DNA from: Massilia frigida
GTDB taxonomy: Bacteria > Pseudomonadota > Gammaproteobacteria > Burkholderiales > Burkholderiaceae_D
Assembly: GCF_011682175.1 (NCBI RefSeq)
Contig: NZ_WHJG01000051.1
Location: forward strand, 1 to 45,876
Reading direction: 5' to 3'
DNA length: 45,876 nt
In this document: in pieces, positions 23,304-31,431 of the stretch
Numbering within the stretch: the first letter of the stretch is position 1
Layout: every line of letters starts with the position of its first letter
Notes under the pieces: model-generated
Database searches by the model: none
What the model saw: only the letters and a program-made list of their open reading frames with translations
What the model was told of the DNA's origin: nothing
Program-made: the position numbers and the translations under genes

Positions 23304-23313
23304 TAGACGTTTG

Positions 23314-23859
23314 TCAGTTCAGCGAGACTGAACTGCCTTTAATCCGATTCTGGCCGGCAGCGCGTGAAAGCAAATTGTCACCGCGAATTTCCACATTGCC
23401 ATCAACATCCAGTGTGATACTGGCGCGACCACACTTTAAAGTCAGTTTCCGGCTAGCCATCAATGTCACCTCGTTATCATTGGTGATTACCTGAAGCGCG
23501 CCACTGGACAGTATCGAAACGTTCTCGGATGCGGTCACATCGGCTTGTAGTGCACTTCCAAACAGGCGTCCCATGATGACCGGCTTGGTGAGGTCGCTAC
23601 CCTCAAATAAGATCGCCACGCTCGTTCCGATATCAGCTATCGTCAGTGGGACTAAAGCGCGCGCCATGAGAGGCTCACGGCACGGGTTGCCACCGAAGTC
23701 AACCATGCAAGCCAGTTCCTCCGTGAGGCCGGTGAGCGTACCAATCACCAGGCCAGCGACTGTGGGCGCCGCGCTGGCAATGCATGGGTGTTTGGTTGAT
23801 GTCGACGGAATGTCAGGGGCGACGATATTCTTTACGCGGGTTGATTTCGTGGCAGTCAT
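23314..23859 (-). CDS. DUF6484 domain protein
   Basis: A 181-residue protein. VAGLVIGTLTGLTEELACMVDF, LVPLTIADIGTSVAILFEG and KPVIMGRL match the DUF6484 signature found next to vgrG genes. The C-terminal half (LKCGRASITLDVDGNVEIRG) resembles the beta-helical tip of VgrG, so it may interact with or extend the spike. It overlaps the preceding gene by 4 bases (ATGA). Confidence 0.8.
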   Translation of the reverse strand: MTATKSTRVKNIVAPDIPSTSTKHPCIASAAPTVAGLVIGTLTGLTEELACMVDFGGNPCREPLMARALVPLTIADIGTSVAILFEGSDLTKPVIMGRLFGSALQADVTASENVSILSSGALQVITNDNEVTLMASRKLTLKCGRASITLDVDGNVEIRGDNLLSRAAGQNRIKGSSVSLN

Positions 23860-25145
23860 ATTGTCTTTCCCTTAAGTTGTTGCAAACGCAGCCATTGTAT
23901 GGAACTGTGGGCATGGAGGGGTACGAGCATGTCCCCTGGCCGTGACAGCGTACGGTGAATAAGCGCTAATTCACGCTGTGCCTGCTCACCGCCAAGCAGA
24001 ATGTCATCTAGCCGTTGAGCGTTAATTTTTTCACCCAGGAGCAGGCGATGCTCTTTGCTGAAATCGTCCTGGCAAGCAGCCCACCAGTTCGCCGCTTGAT
24101 CTGCATCAGGATAGGGGTACATCTGCTGGGTCAAGGTCAGCTCGCCATCGTCGAAAAAGGGCGGTGGATCGATGACCGCCTGTGCCATTTCGAAGTCAAG
24201 CCCTGTAATTAAACGAAAGGCTTCCCCTGCGTAACTAGCCAATGCAGGAATCCGCATCTTTTCGATCAGGTACGGCGCGTAGCCACAGTGTCCGCTCCAG
24301 CCGGTTGCCTGCACCAACAAAGAGGGTTTGATCGACGATGAAATTGACTGTAGATAATCGATCAATTCGTCCTGTGGCAACGCCACGCATAACAGCTGCA
24401 GCGCCGTGCCGTTGTTGGTGGCCCCGCTCTCGGCAACGGATCTTAATGTAGCAATCGAGCTCGGGTTAGCGCCACCGAGCAAGACCGTAGACCACGATGC
24501 CCAGTAGCGAACAGCGCCGTTCGTGTCCTGATCTTGGCTTGCCCAGTCCCTGATCGCGGGAAGCAGGTCAACTCTGCCGCATTCTCCTGCCGTTCTTAAC
24601 GCTCGCGCCAGCAACGGCGTTGCTGGCCCGTTGACGAGGTTCGCGAGGTGCGAGGCACCACTCTTTCCGTGCGTATGGCACTGGGAGAATGCAGCATCCT
24701 GAATGCGTGGATCGGAGTGGCCCAGACAGGAAAGCAGGGTCGCGCTGACGAGCGGTTCGCGGCTCCACGAAAACAATCCTTCCAGCGCCTGCGGCATGCC
24801 TGGCAAAGCTTGGGTATGCTCAAGTGCACGGTCGAGGATTGACTCTTCGCCACTGCGGGCGGCGAGGGCCAATGCTACGAAAATATCCGCTGACACATCC
24901 GGCGCGTCCCCCAAAACGGTTTGCTCCACAAACTTGCGGCCAGATAGCCCCGACTGCTCCAAGCCATCGAGAAAAGCATCAATCGACTCGTCGAAATCGA
25001 TCACCTCTTCAAGGCGAGTGCGCGGGTTTTCGATATATGCGGAGTGACGCCGCCACCAACGGGTCGCTATTTCTTCGGCATAGCGACGTACAACCAAGGG
25101 AATCGCGTTTCCTGACTCCGTCTCCGGTTCATACTGACTAATCAT
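23856..25145 (-). CDS. TIGR02270-family HEAT-like repeat protein
   Basis: A 429-residue, largely helical protein. Features: YAEEIATRWWRRHSAYIENPRTRL near the N-terminus, HEAT-like repeats around LLSCLGHSDPRIQDAAFSQ and LRTAGECGRVDLLPAIRDWA, then AFRLITGLDFEMAQAVIDPP and PDADQAANWWAACQD. These match the TIGR02270 family that accompanies type VI spike genes. The function is unknown; a scaffold or effector-loading role is presumed. It lies 10 bp downstream of vgrG. Confidence 0.82.
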   Translation of the reverse strand: MISQYEPETESGNAIPLVVRRYAEEIATRWWRRHSAYIENPRTRLEEVIDFDESIDAFLDGLEQSGLSGRKFVEQTVLGDAPDVSADIFVALALAARSGEESILDRALEHTQALPGMPQALEGLFSWSREPLVSATLLSCLGHSDPRIQDAAFSQCHTHGKSGASHLANLVNGPATPLLARALRTAGECGRVDLLPAIRDWASQDQDTNGAVRYWASWSTVLLGGANPSSIATLRSVAESGATNNGTALQLLCVALPQDELIDYLQSISSSIKPSLLVQATGWSGHCGYAPYLIEKMRIPALASYAGEAFRLITGLDFEMAQAVIDPPPFFDDGELTLTQQMYPYPDADQAANWWAACQDDFSKEHRLLLGEKINAQRLDDILLGGEQAQRELALIHRTLSRPGDMLVPLHAHSSIQWLRLQQLKGKTI

Positions 25146-25155
25146 AAAAGTGCTT

Positions 25156-27417
25156 CTAGTTATTGTATATTTTCTTGCCTTTGATCGTGACGTCGCCGGT
25201 CGCCGTCACGTTGATCTTGCTACCGTTTATTACGATGCTACCATCTGCTTTCATCACTAGACTTGCCTTGCCGACAGTGATCGACAACTCCTCACCGGCA
25301 GTGACATCGATCTTCGTCCCCGCACCAATCGAAATGCTTTTACCGACCTGGGTAGTCTGATTCACTCCCACAATAGTCGCCATGATCATGCCAACATTCA
25401 GGTTGTAACCAAGTCCAACGTTTTCCATGCGCCCCATGCCCACGTTCTGCATGTAGGCCATGCCGATGGTCTCGGTCTTGAACTTGGTCACGTTGATCGA
25501 CCAGTTTTTTCCGATAGTGTCCTTCTCGTTCTTCACGACCGACTTGGTGCGGTTGCCACCGATATCGATGGTTTCGTTTTTGCCCACGTCCTCAGAGCGG
25601 TTGTCGCCGATGCTGATTTTCTCATTGTGATCCACGCGCTCGACGCGATTGTTATGGATCGTGATAGTCTCGTTGTTGTCGACAGTTTCGGTGCGATCAT
25701 GATGCACCGTAATTGTCTCGTCACGATTGACCGTCTCGGTCCTGTCCCGCTTGACGAGCGTGGTCTCGTCCCTGTCGATCGTTTTTCGCCGGTCGTTGCC
25801 GACCCACTTGTCCTCGTCGTGCTCAACTTCGGTCAGTTGATCTTTTTCCGCATGCAGCCAGAGCTGCTCACTACCTTTTTTGTCCTCAAAGCGCAGCGCA
25901 TTGGCGTTGTCGTAGCTACCGCCCGGCGTAGAACGCGAGAGGATGCCACTTTGCGTCTTGTTGGCCGGCAGTGTCCACGGCGGCATCGTGTCCGCATTCG
26001 GCACCATGCCGGTGATGATCGGACGGTTTGGATTCCCGTCTATGAATTGCACAAGAACTTCTCCGTTGATTCGCGGAATCGCGGTCATACCAAAGTTAGC
26101 GCCGGCCCACGGGGTGGCCACCCGAAGCCACGCCGAACTCTTTTCGTCGTTGGTGCCGGCCCGGTCCCAATGGAACTGCACGCGCACGCGCCCAAACTCG
26201 TCGGTGTGAATCTCTTCTCCAGCCGGCCCGACCACGGTCGCGGTCTGGATGCCGTGGATTTTCGTCTCCACGCTGTTATGGTCGCGCCCGGAACGATAAG
26301 GAATGATCTTGCGGATCGCGCGCAGTCGATTTTGGTAGTGGGATTCGGCAGTGTTTTTGACGTGATAGTTGTTCGAGGCATTGTGAACTACTTCAAGAAT
26401 CAAAAACTCACGCGCTTGGGCGTCGTTACCGGTCGCGCTGGCGTCAAAGTGGTCGGCGAGTCTGAACCACCGCCCCGGAAGGACGCTGCGGTTATTCCCG
26501 GAACCTTCAAACTGCTTGCCAGCGGCCTCGAATTCTTCCATCCGCAACTGTGCCAGGGAGCGCCCCCCACCCGTGAAGCCGTATGCCCCGGTGTATTCGT
26601 ACGATTCGATGCTCGGTACGTTGCCCTGCTGACTCACTGTCGGCAGCGAAGTGTGAACAGGAGTAGGTGATTTGAAGTCAAAAGATGCGAGCGCTACTGC
26701 GCCCTGCATGATTTGCCTTGAAGGTGACCACTCGCCCAAGCCGTCCTCCTCTGCCTCGCCGCCATGACGTTGGAACCGGATCGAAGGATCGCCGTCGATT
26801 GGCTCCACGCTGGTCGTGTCATCCGACAGCACCAGCTTGTGGCCGTTCTCCGAGTGTTCAAACCAATACACGATACCGTTGCCGACCCAGCGCCGTTCAA
26901 GAAAATTGCGGTCACTCTCGTCAAACTGGCAGCAGTCCGTAAGCACCTCGGTCGCACCACTCACCCGCCAGTCCCACTCGGCCAGACTGCCATAGTCGCC
27001 GAAGATGCTGGCGGTCTGCTGGTACATCGTCGTGTAGTGGAAGAGGTAATTATCCTTCCGCATCGCCAGGTACTTGTACCAAGGACCGAGTAAGGCTTCG
27101 TAATACGACACCCCGCCATCGGCGGTTTTGAGGGAAAAACTGAAGACGATCCCGGTGAAGTAGCGCAGCGTGCCATCCCGGCGAACCAACTGTACACACA
27201 GCATCTTTCCCTGCATATCCTTGAGCGGGATGTCGGGATTGTCAGACAGCAGTTCGACGCGGAACTCGAAGGGCTTTGACAAGCTCTCGAATGCTTCCAG
27301 CTTGTTGACGAGCAACTGACCAGAAGGGGCGTCCTGGTTTGGAAATGACAAGCGCAATAGGCGATTGTGCTGACGGTCTCCAACGAGATCACGTAAGACG
27401 GTCAAAGCTCTACTCAT
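25156..27417 (-). CDS. vgrG: VgrG (TssI) spike protein of type VI secretion
   Basis: A 753-residue protein forming the trimeric puncturing spike. The gp27-like part opens with LRLSFPNQDAPSGQLLVNKL and VELLSDNPDIPLKDMQGK; the gp5 OB-fold includes VVGPAGEEIHTDEFGRVRVQ and SAWLRVATPWAGANFGMTAI; FEDKKGSEQLWLHAEKD starts the C-terminal blade. The blade is an extended beta-helix made of repeats of about ten residues (NRDETITVHHDRTETVDNNE and so on). No toxin domain is fused. No other core type VI genes are in the window, so this is an orphan island using a system encoded elsewhere. It is the first gene of the leftward operon. Confidence 0.95.
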   Translation of the reverse strand: MSRALTVLRDLVGDRQHNRLLRLSFPNQDAPSGQLLVNKLEAFESLSKPFEFRVELLSDNPDIPLKDMQGKMLCVQLVRRDGTLRYFTGIVFSFSLKTADGGVSYYEALLGPWYKYLAMRKDNYLFHYTTMYQQTASIFGDYGSLAEWDWRVSGATEVLTDCCQFDESDRNFLERRWVGNGIVYWFEHSENGHKLVLSDDTTSVEPIDGDPSIRFQRHGGEAEEDGLGEWSPSRQIMQGAVALASFDFKSPTPVHTSLPTVSQQGNVPSIESYEYTGAYGFTGGGRSLAQLRMEEFEAAGKQFEGSGNNRSVLPGRWFRLADHFDASATGNDAQAREFLILEVVHNASNNYHVKNTAESHYQNRLRAIRKIIPYRSGRDHNSVETKIHGIQTATVVGPAGEEIHTDEFGRVRVQFHWDRAGTNDEKSSAWLRVATPWAGANFGMTAIPRINGEVLVQFIDGNPNRPIITGMVPNADTMPPWTLPANKTQSGILSRSTPGGSYDNANALRFEDKKGSEQLWLHAEKDQLTEVEHDEDKWVGNDRRKTIDRDETTLVKRDRTETVNRDETITVHHDRTETVDNNETITIHNNRVERVDHNEKISIGDNRSEDVGKNETIDIGGNRTKSVVKNEKDTIGKNWSINVTKFKTETIGMAYMQNVGMGRMENVGLGYNLNVGMIMATIVGVNQTTQVGKSISIGAGTKIDVTAGEELSITVGKASLVMKADGSIVINGSKINVTATGDVTIKGKKIYNN

Positions 27418-27628
27418 GCTTTATTCCAATATCACAAGTTAACGGGGGAAGGGCTTAAACCGGCCATTTGTTCTATTGGGGGTGGCTTCGGCAGATACCT
27501 TATTTTACCATAGTTAGCAGTAATACAATATATAAATGCAATATTTGTTGCTTTTCAGAGTTGAAATTGAATGGATTTTTACTCCTGAGGGAGAATAGGG
27601 AAAACGGAAAAACGGCCAAAATATTCCG

Positions 27629-27916
27629 CTAGGCGGATGCCGGTGGCCACTGCTGCGCCGTGTGCTTTACGCGCAGGATCTCGACCTTCTTGGCCAGCAC
27701 GCGGTAGATCACGATATAGCTTTCATGGGCCACCAGCTCGTGGGTGCCGCGCTTGCGGCCGGCGCGGCCGAGGTTCGGATGCGCAGCGAGGGGCATCACC
27801 TTGCCCTCGATGAGGTCAATCATTTTCTCCGCACTGGCGGGGCTGTCCCTGGCGATATGCTGGGCGATTTTGATGAGGTCGTTGATGGCTTGTTTTTTCC
27901 AGTGGATGACGTGCAT
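27629..27916 (-). CDS. parE: ParE-family toxin
   Basis: A 95-residue RelE/ParE-superfamily protein. WKKQAINDLIKIAQHIARDSP, AEKMIDLIEGKVMPLAAHPNLGRAGRKRGTHELV and YIVIYRVLAKKVEILRVKHTAQQWP follow the ParE pattern, including the Arg of the GR turn and the final HTAQQWP. ParE toxins inhibit DNA gyrase. It lies 9 bp after the presumed antitoxin gene, so the order antitoxin-toxin is kept. It probably provides post-segregational stability. Confidence 0.88.
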   Translation of the reverse strand: MHVIHWKKQAINDLIKIAQHIARDSPASAEKMIDLIEGKVMPLAAHPNLGRAGRKRGTHELVAHESYIVIYRVLAKKVEILRVKHTAQQWPPASA

Positions 27917-27925
27917 GCGCTTCCC

Positions 27926-28354
27926 TTACGTCAGTTTTATTGCTGCGCGCACCTGGCGCATCGCCTCGTCGTGCGGGATGGTTGGGCTGGTGTCGTCGAG
28001 CGCTTCCTGAACCTCGGCCTTGAGCCACTTCGTGTAGGCAGCCGCGGCGTGCGCATCCTTCATCGCGGCGGCGCGATCGGGGCGCCTGGTGGCGGTGATG
28101 CTGCGCGGGTCGTAGTTCACGGCATCGACGTCGAAGCGTGCGATGCCGACGCCTTTCAGGTATTCCACGAGCGTTTCCAGCTTGCGGAAGATCCGGACCT
28201 GCTGGCTGCGCTGGGCCGCCAGGGCGCGCTCGGTCATGCCGTATTTAACTAGAATGCCCCAGCCGCCGGCCTGGCCGACCGCGTGGGCGCTGCGCACAAC
28301 GCCGGCCTCGGCCAGCTTGATGAGGGTGGTGTGGTCGATGGTGTCGGTGGTCAT
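27926..28354 (-). CDS. Antitoxin partner of the ParE-family toxin
   Basis: A 142-residue protein starting MTTDTIDHTTLIKLAEAGVV. The middle (GQAGGWGILVKYGMTERALAAQRSQQVRIFRKLETLVEYLKGVG) fits a known plasmid antitoxin type, and the C-terminus (EVQEALDDTSPTIPHDEAMRQVRAAIKLT) is the usual toxin-wrapping tail seen in ParD-like antitoxins. ATG at 28354 is preferred over 28381 because GGGAGAA lies just upstream. Longer than typical ParD. Confidence 0.75.
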   Translation of the reverse strand: MTTDTIDHTTLIKLAEAGVVRSAHAVGQAGGWGILVKYGMTERALAAQRSQQVRIFRKLETLVEYLKGVGIARFDVDAVNYDPRSITATRRPDRAAAMKDAHAAAAYTKWLKAEVQEALDDTSPTIPHDEAMRQVRAAIKLT

Positions 28355-28587
28355 GCTTTTCTCCCAGGTTTTGCGAAACATCCAATCATTGAATTATCCG
28401 CAAATTATAGAAGATTGCAAGCTAAGAGATGGATGGCCGCGCCGTCGACTAGACATAACGCTGCTTGCGCGAACATGGCGCACAGGGCGCGATGGCACGC
28501 ACAACCGGGGGAAGCGGTCTTAGCGTCGCAGCGCCTAGTCATTTTCCTTCGGTTTAGCACGACGTCCGTCGGGGAGGGAAATTCGAT

Positions 28588-28992
28588 TCACCAGGTGCGT
28601 GTCTTAGGCGTTGGCTTGAAAGTACCGCGCCGAATACATGCTGCTGCCATATCCTCTCGCACCGCCTTGTCATGAATCGCTTTCAAGGCCTCCGTTTTGC
28701 AAGTGTCATCCGGAGGGGGCAATGAGGTGACGGAGGGCGCAGGTGGCGCTCCTACATATACAGGTTTCCCGCGCCCCAGCGCCGCGGCAGCGGCCTGCCC
28801 TGCACTGACGCAATCGGGCGAATTCGTCGTTGTCGCTACGTCGACCTGGCATTCCTTCAGCTTGGCTGTTCGCTCCACCGGGTGGTCCAGCCAATACTGC
28901 GCGTTGCGCCCGCTGTCGGCACTAGCTGTGCCGACAGCGGCGGAGAGTGCCACAGCCAGGAGCGATTTCGCCAACATTTTGAATTGTTTCAT
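28588..28992 (-). CDS. Exported small protein resembling EexN entry-exclusion proteins
   Basis: A 134-residue protein with a signal peptide (MKQFKMLAKSLLAVALSAAVGTASA, cleavage expected after ASA). The following QYWLDHPVERTAKLKECQVD and NSPDCVSAGQAA resemble EexN-type entry-exclusion lipoproteins (W-x-x-HP-x-ER-x-x-KL-x-x-C, then DC-x-x-A). EexN proteins normally have a lipobox; none is seen here, so it is probably periplasmic. The two Cys could form a disulfide. No conjugation genes are in the window. ATG at 28992 is preferred over the GTG/TTG extension to 29046, which would spoil the signal peptide. Confidence 0.6.
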   Translation of the reverse strand: MKQFKMLAKSLLAVALSAAVGTASADSGRNAQYWLDHPVERTAKLKECQVDVATTTNSPDCVSAGQAAAAALGRGKPVYVGAPPAPSVTSLPPPDDTCKTEALKAIHDKAVREDMAAACIRRGTFKPTPKTRTW

Positions 28993-29389
28993 AATTACCC
29001 CATGGTTTCGTTCATGATCAGGTACACAAGCCTTTTCCTCGAACACTTTGAATCGTTTATTGGTGGTACGTTTTTGTCACCTCTCGACTACAACGTCGGC
29101 ACTTGCTATACTCCCAGCGCAGTCCATCTCCAGAGTGATAGCCCTCGCCTGTACATATGTCGTCGTGCCGGAAGAGACACATCGGTAACGTGATAATCCT
29201 AAATATCAAATTCAGCATACTTTGCTCCACCCAAAAATTTCAGCCAAGCGTTAACGCAGCCCGCAGCGAATTTCCGCGAACGAACCACCGTCGCCAAATT
29301 GCGGCTCGCCAATTCATGTTTTTTGTACGCCTTGATTGCGTTCCCCCGCGCTGCTGCGTCGAATACCAACGCATTGGACTTACGCTACG
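28993..29389. other. Gene-free stretch
   Basis: No credible gene is seen in about 400 bp; a rightward open frame at 29157-29483 is Cys/Arg-rich and lacks a ribosome site. A possible -10 box TATACT occurs near 29108. Confidence 0.35.
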
Positions 29390-29659
29390 TCAGATACGGC
29401 GCAGGGCCCATGCGGAAAACCCTGCCGCTCTACACCATAATTCGACTTGCTCGATGCTGGGCGCGAATGAGGAGTGCAGATAAAAACTGATTTTATAGGT
29501 ATCATAAAACCAACCACCGCTCGGAACGGGTACGTGTTGGAGGTGGATGTATGACAGGTTGCTGAGATCGACCATTGTTGTGAACGTTTCTAGCGCACTT
29601 CGGTTTCCGACTACAAATATTTCGTATGTAAAATACATAAAAAAAATAATCACAAGCAA
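29390..29659 (-). CDS. Hypothetical small membrane-anchored protein
   Basis: Up to 89 residues, with a hydrophobic N-terminus (MLVIIFFMYFTYEIFVV) and a soluble remainder (SYIHLQHVPVPSGGWFYDTYKISFYLH). The DNA is clearly lower in GC than its surroundings. The start is uncertain: TTG at 29659 or an internal ATG seven codons on. No family recognised; it may be a fragment of an acquired gene. Confidence 0.35.
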   Translation of the reverse strand: MLVIIFFMYFTYEIFVVGNRSALETFTTMVDLSNLSYIHLQHVPVPSGGWFYDTYKISFYLHSSFAPSIEQVELWCRAAGFSAWALRRI

Positions 29660-29738
29660 AACGCAATTTTAGTACGCAGTCAAATTATTGCGCGCACTCT
29701 ATCCTTTATGCATTTTTTTCCAAAAATAAGTATTTTAA

Positions 29739-30206
29739 ATGAGAAAAATATCTTTACATGGAAATAGTGAAATCGTCGGGGCTGAGGCCGGCAACCAACC
29801 GGCTCCTGTCACCGCAGGTATTTTATTCGCCCGGCGATTAAATAGTGCTGCTTTGGCTGCGGGGATCCCCACTTCCGCCACCCAGTTTGCACGAGGATTT
29901 AACTTGCGTGCTCATGGCGTAACTGTGACTACGCACGGCGCGCGTAAGTGGCTTCGCGGAGAATCGATACCCACCCAAGGTCGTATCCAGATACTTGCGG
30001 ACTGGACTGGAGTAAGCGCCGCCTGGCTCCGATTTGGCGAGGGTGACCGTTGTGGTAGTTCGCCGCTTATGCAGGACTGTAAAGCGCTCAGTTCTAAGTC
30101 ACAGGCGTTAATAAATGATTTCCTTCTCCTTCCGAAGGAAAGTCAGGCGGTCGTGCGAGGATTGATTGACGTTCTTCTTCAGGCGTCGGTTTCCGGTCAA
30201 AAGTAG
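29739..30206 (+). CDS. XRE/CI-like transcriptional regulator
   Basis: A 155-residue protein. The stretch FARRLNSAALAAGIPTSATQFARGFNLRAHGVTVTTHGARKWLRGE is a helix-turn-helix with the typical 'KWLRGESIPTQGRIQILADWTGVSAAWLRFGEG' extension of phage-type repressors. The C-terminus (SQALINDFLLLPKESQAVVRGLIDVLL) is a likely dimerisation helix. It lies upstream of kfrA on the same strand, separated by about 250 bp that hold inverted and direct repeats. Probably controls plasmid backbone genes. Confidence 0.75.
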   Translation: MRKISLHGNSEIVGAEAGNQPAPVTAGILFARRLNSAALAAGIPTSATQFARGFNLRAHGVTVTTHGARKWLRGESIPTQGRIQILADWTGVSAAWLRFGEGDRCGSSPLMQDCKALSSKSQALINDFLLLPKESQAVVRGLIDVLLQASVSGQK

Positions 30207-30288
30207 TGCGGAACGCGACTCATGGCCGTTGCCTTAGTCAGCGTTGGGCACTGCACCATATCGTTGACTTGGCGGTATTTTTTGATCG

Positions 30289-30318
30289 AACGCGTGATTA
30301 GATCCCTAATCACGCGTT
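30289..30318. repeat. Perfect 13-bp inverted repeat, possible centromere or operator
   Basis: AACGCGTGATTAG (30289-30301), spacer ATCC, then the exact complement CTAATCACGCGTT (30306-30318). No T tract follows. Its position in front of kfrA suggests an operator for KfrA or for the regulator upstream, or a ParB-binding site. Confidence 0.7.
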
Positions 30319-30400
30319 GAGGGACACCCGCCATATCTCGGGTAAACCGCGCTACACTTGCTGCTCAAGAAAGGTATAAGGGGCGCTTGTTCTTCGGTGA

Positions 30401-30437
30401 TTCATATCATATCATTCGTATCATATCGTATCATTAC
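30401..30437 (+). promoter_or_regulatory. TATCAT direct repeats before kfrA
   Basis: TATCAT occurs at 30405, 30410, 30419 and 30429, with TATCGT at 30424, immediately upstream of the kfrA ribosome site. KfrA proteins are known to repress their own promoters through direct repeats, which makes this a candidate KfrA operator. Confidence 0.6.
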
Positions 30438-30453
30438 AAGCGGAGAGCAAACG

Positions 30454-31425
30454 ATGGGTAGAGAAGCGAGCATCACACTGGCCCAGGTGGCCGCCATCGC
30501 GGACGCGATGGTTGCGGCCGGAAGCACCCCAGCCTTGCGCACTGTGCGCGAGCGACTTGGAAACATGGGGAGCCTGGGCACCATCAGCAAGCTGTTGCAG
30601 CAATGGCGCGCTGATCGGGAAAAGAAGATCGCCAGCGCATTGACCTTGCCGGCGGGAGTGCAGCGCGCCATCCTGGAATTCATGGGTCAGGAACTGTCCA
30701 GCGCGAAAGCGGCGTTGGAAACAGAACTGGCTGAACAACAGCAGGAGGCGGCCGATCTCGCCACCGAGAATGAGCGCCAGGCTGCAGAGATCGAGGGCCA
30801 GGTCGACGCGCTGACAGCGCTCCAGGTGGAACTGGCTACGGTCCAGGGCAAAGCCGGTCAATTGGAACTCGACTGGCAGGCCGGCCAGGTCGAAATGGAT
30901 CGCGAGCGCAAGGCGGCCGAGTCGGCGCGAACCGAACTGGCCAAGGCCCAGTTGCGCCTCGAGGCGATGCCGCGGCTGGAAGCGGATCTCGGCGCGGCGC
31001 GCGAGGAACTGGCCGTCGAACGCACGGCCCGCGTGGCGGCCGAGCAAGCGGCAGCGGTCACCGTAGCCAAGTTCGATGCAAGCGAGCGTCGCGCCGGCGA
31101 GATCGAGGCGCGCGAGCTGGCAGCCGTTGCCCATATCGCGGAACTGGAGCGGATGGCGCAGCAAGCGGCGCGCGAGCTGGCGTCGGCCAACATGGCTGTA
31201 CAGGCCAGCCAGGCGCGGTTGGAAAGCGCAGCACGCGAGCTGGAGCAGGCGCGCGCTCTGGTGAGCACCGCCCGCAATGAGTCCAAGCGCGCCAGCGAGG
31301 AAGCGGCCGAGCTACGCGGCCAGATGCGTGCCGATACGCTCGCCACTCAGGATGGTGCCAAGCGCGCCGGCGAGAACCGCGAACCTGGCGAGCCTCGCGC
31401 AAAAACCCCGCCGTCCAAAAAGTAA
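30454..31425 (+). CDS. kfrA: KfrA-like plasmid DNA-binding coiled-coil protein
   Basis: A 323-residue protein. The N-terminal DNA-binding domain reads ITLAQVAAIADAMVAAGSTPALRTVRERLGNMGSLGTISKLLQQW, the KfrA_N signature. From about residue 90 on it is an unbroken Ala/Glu-rich coiled coil (EQQQEAADLATENERQAAEI and similar) to a charged tail. In IncP and related plasmids KfrA is a repressor and nucleoid-like protein helping stable inheritance. ATG at 30454 follows GGAGAG; the ORF extension upstream is not coding. The recombinase gene follows after 6 bases. Confidence 0.9.
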   Translation: MGREASITLAQVAAIADAMVAAGSTPALRTVRERLGNMGSLGTISKLLQQWRADREKKIASALTLPAGVQRAILEFMGQELSSAKAALETELAEQQQEAADLATENERQAAEIEGQVDALTALQVELATVQGKAGQLELDWQAGQVEMDRERKAAESARTELAKAQLRLEAMPRLEADLGAAREELAVERTARVAAEQAAAVTVAKFDASERRAGEIEARELAAVAHIAELERMAQQAARELASANMAVQASQARLESAARELEQARALVSTARNESKRASEEAAELRGQMRADTLATQDGAKRAGENREPGEPRAKTPPSKK

Positions 31426-31431
31426 GCACCT

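Noticed and set aside
25627..26670. A 347-codon open frame on the plus strand
   Set aside because: It is antisense to vgrG, whose protein is conserved and complete.
29157..29483. A 108-codon rightward ORF
   Set aside because: Cys/Arg-rich chance frame with no ribosome site and no family.
30289..30318. Rho-independent terminator after the XRE-like gene
   Set aside because: The hairpin is perfect but is followed by GAGGGACACC, with no U tract.
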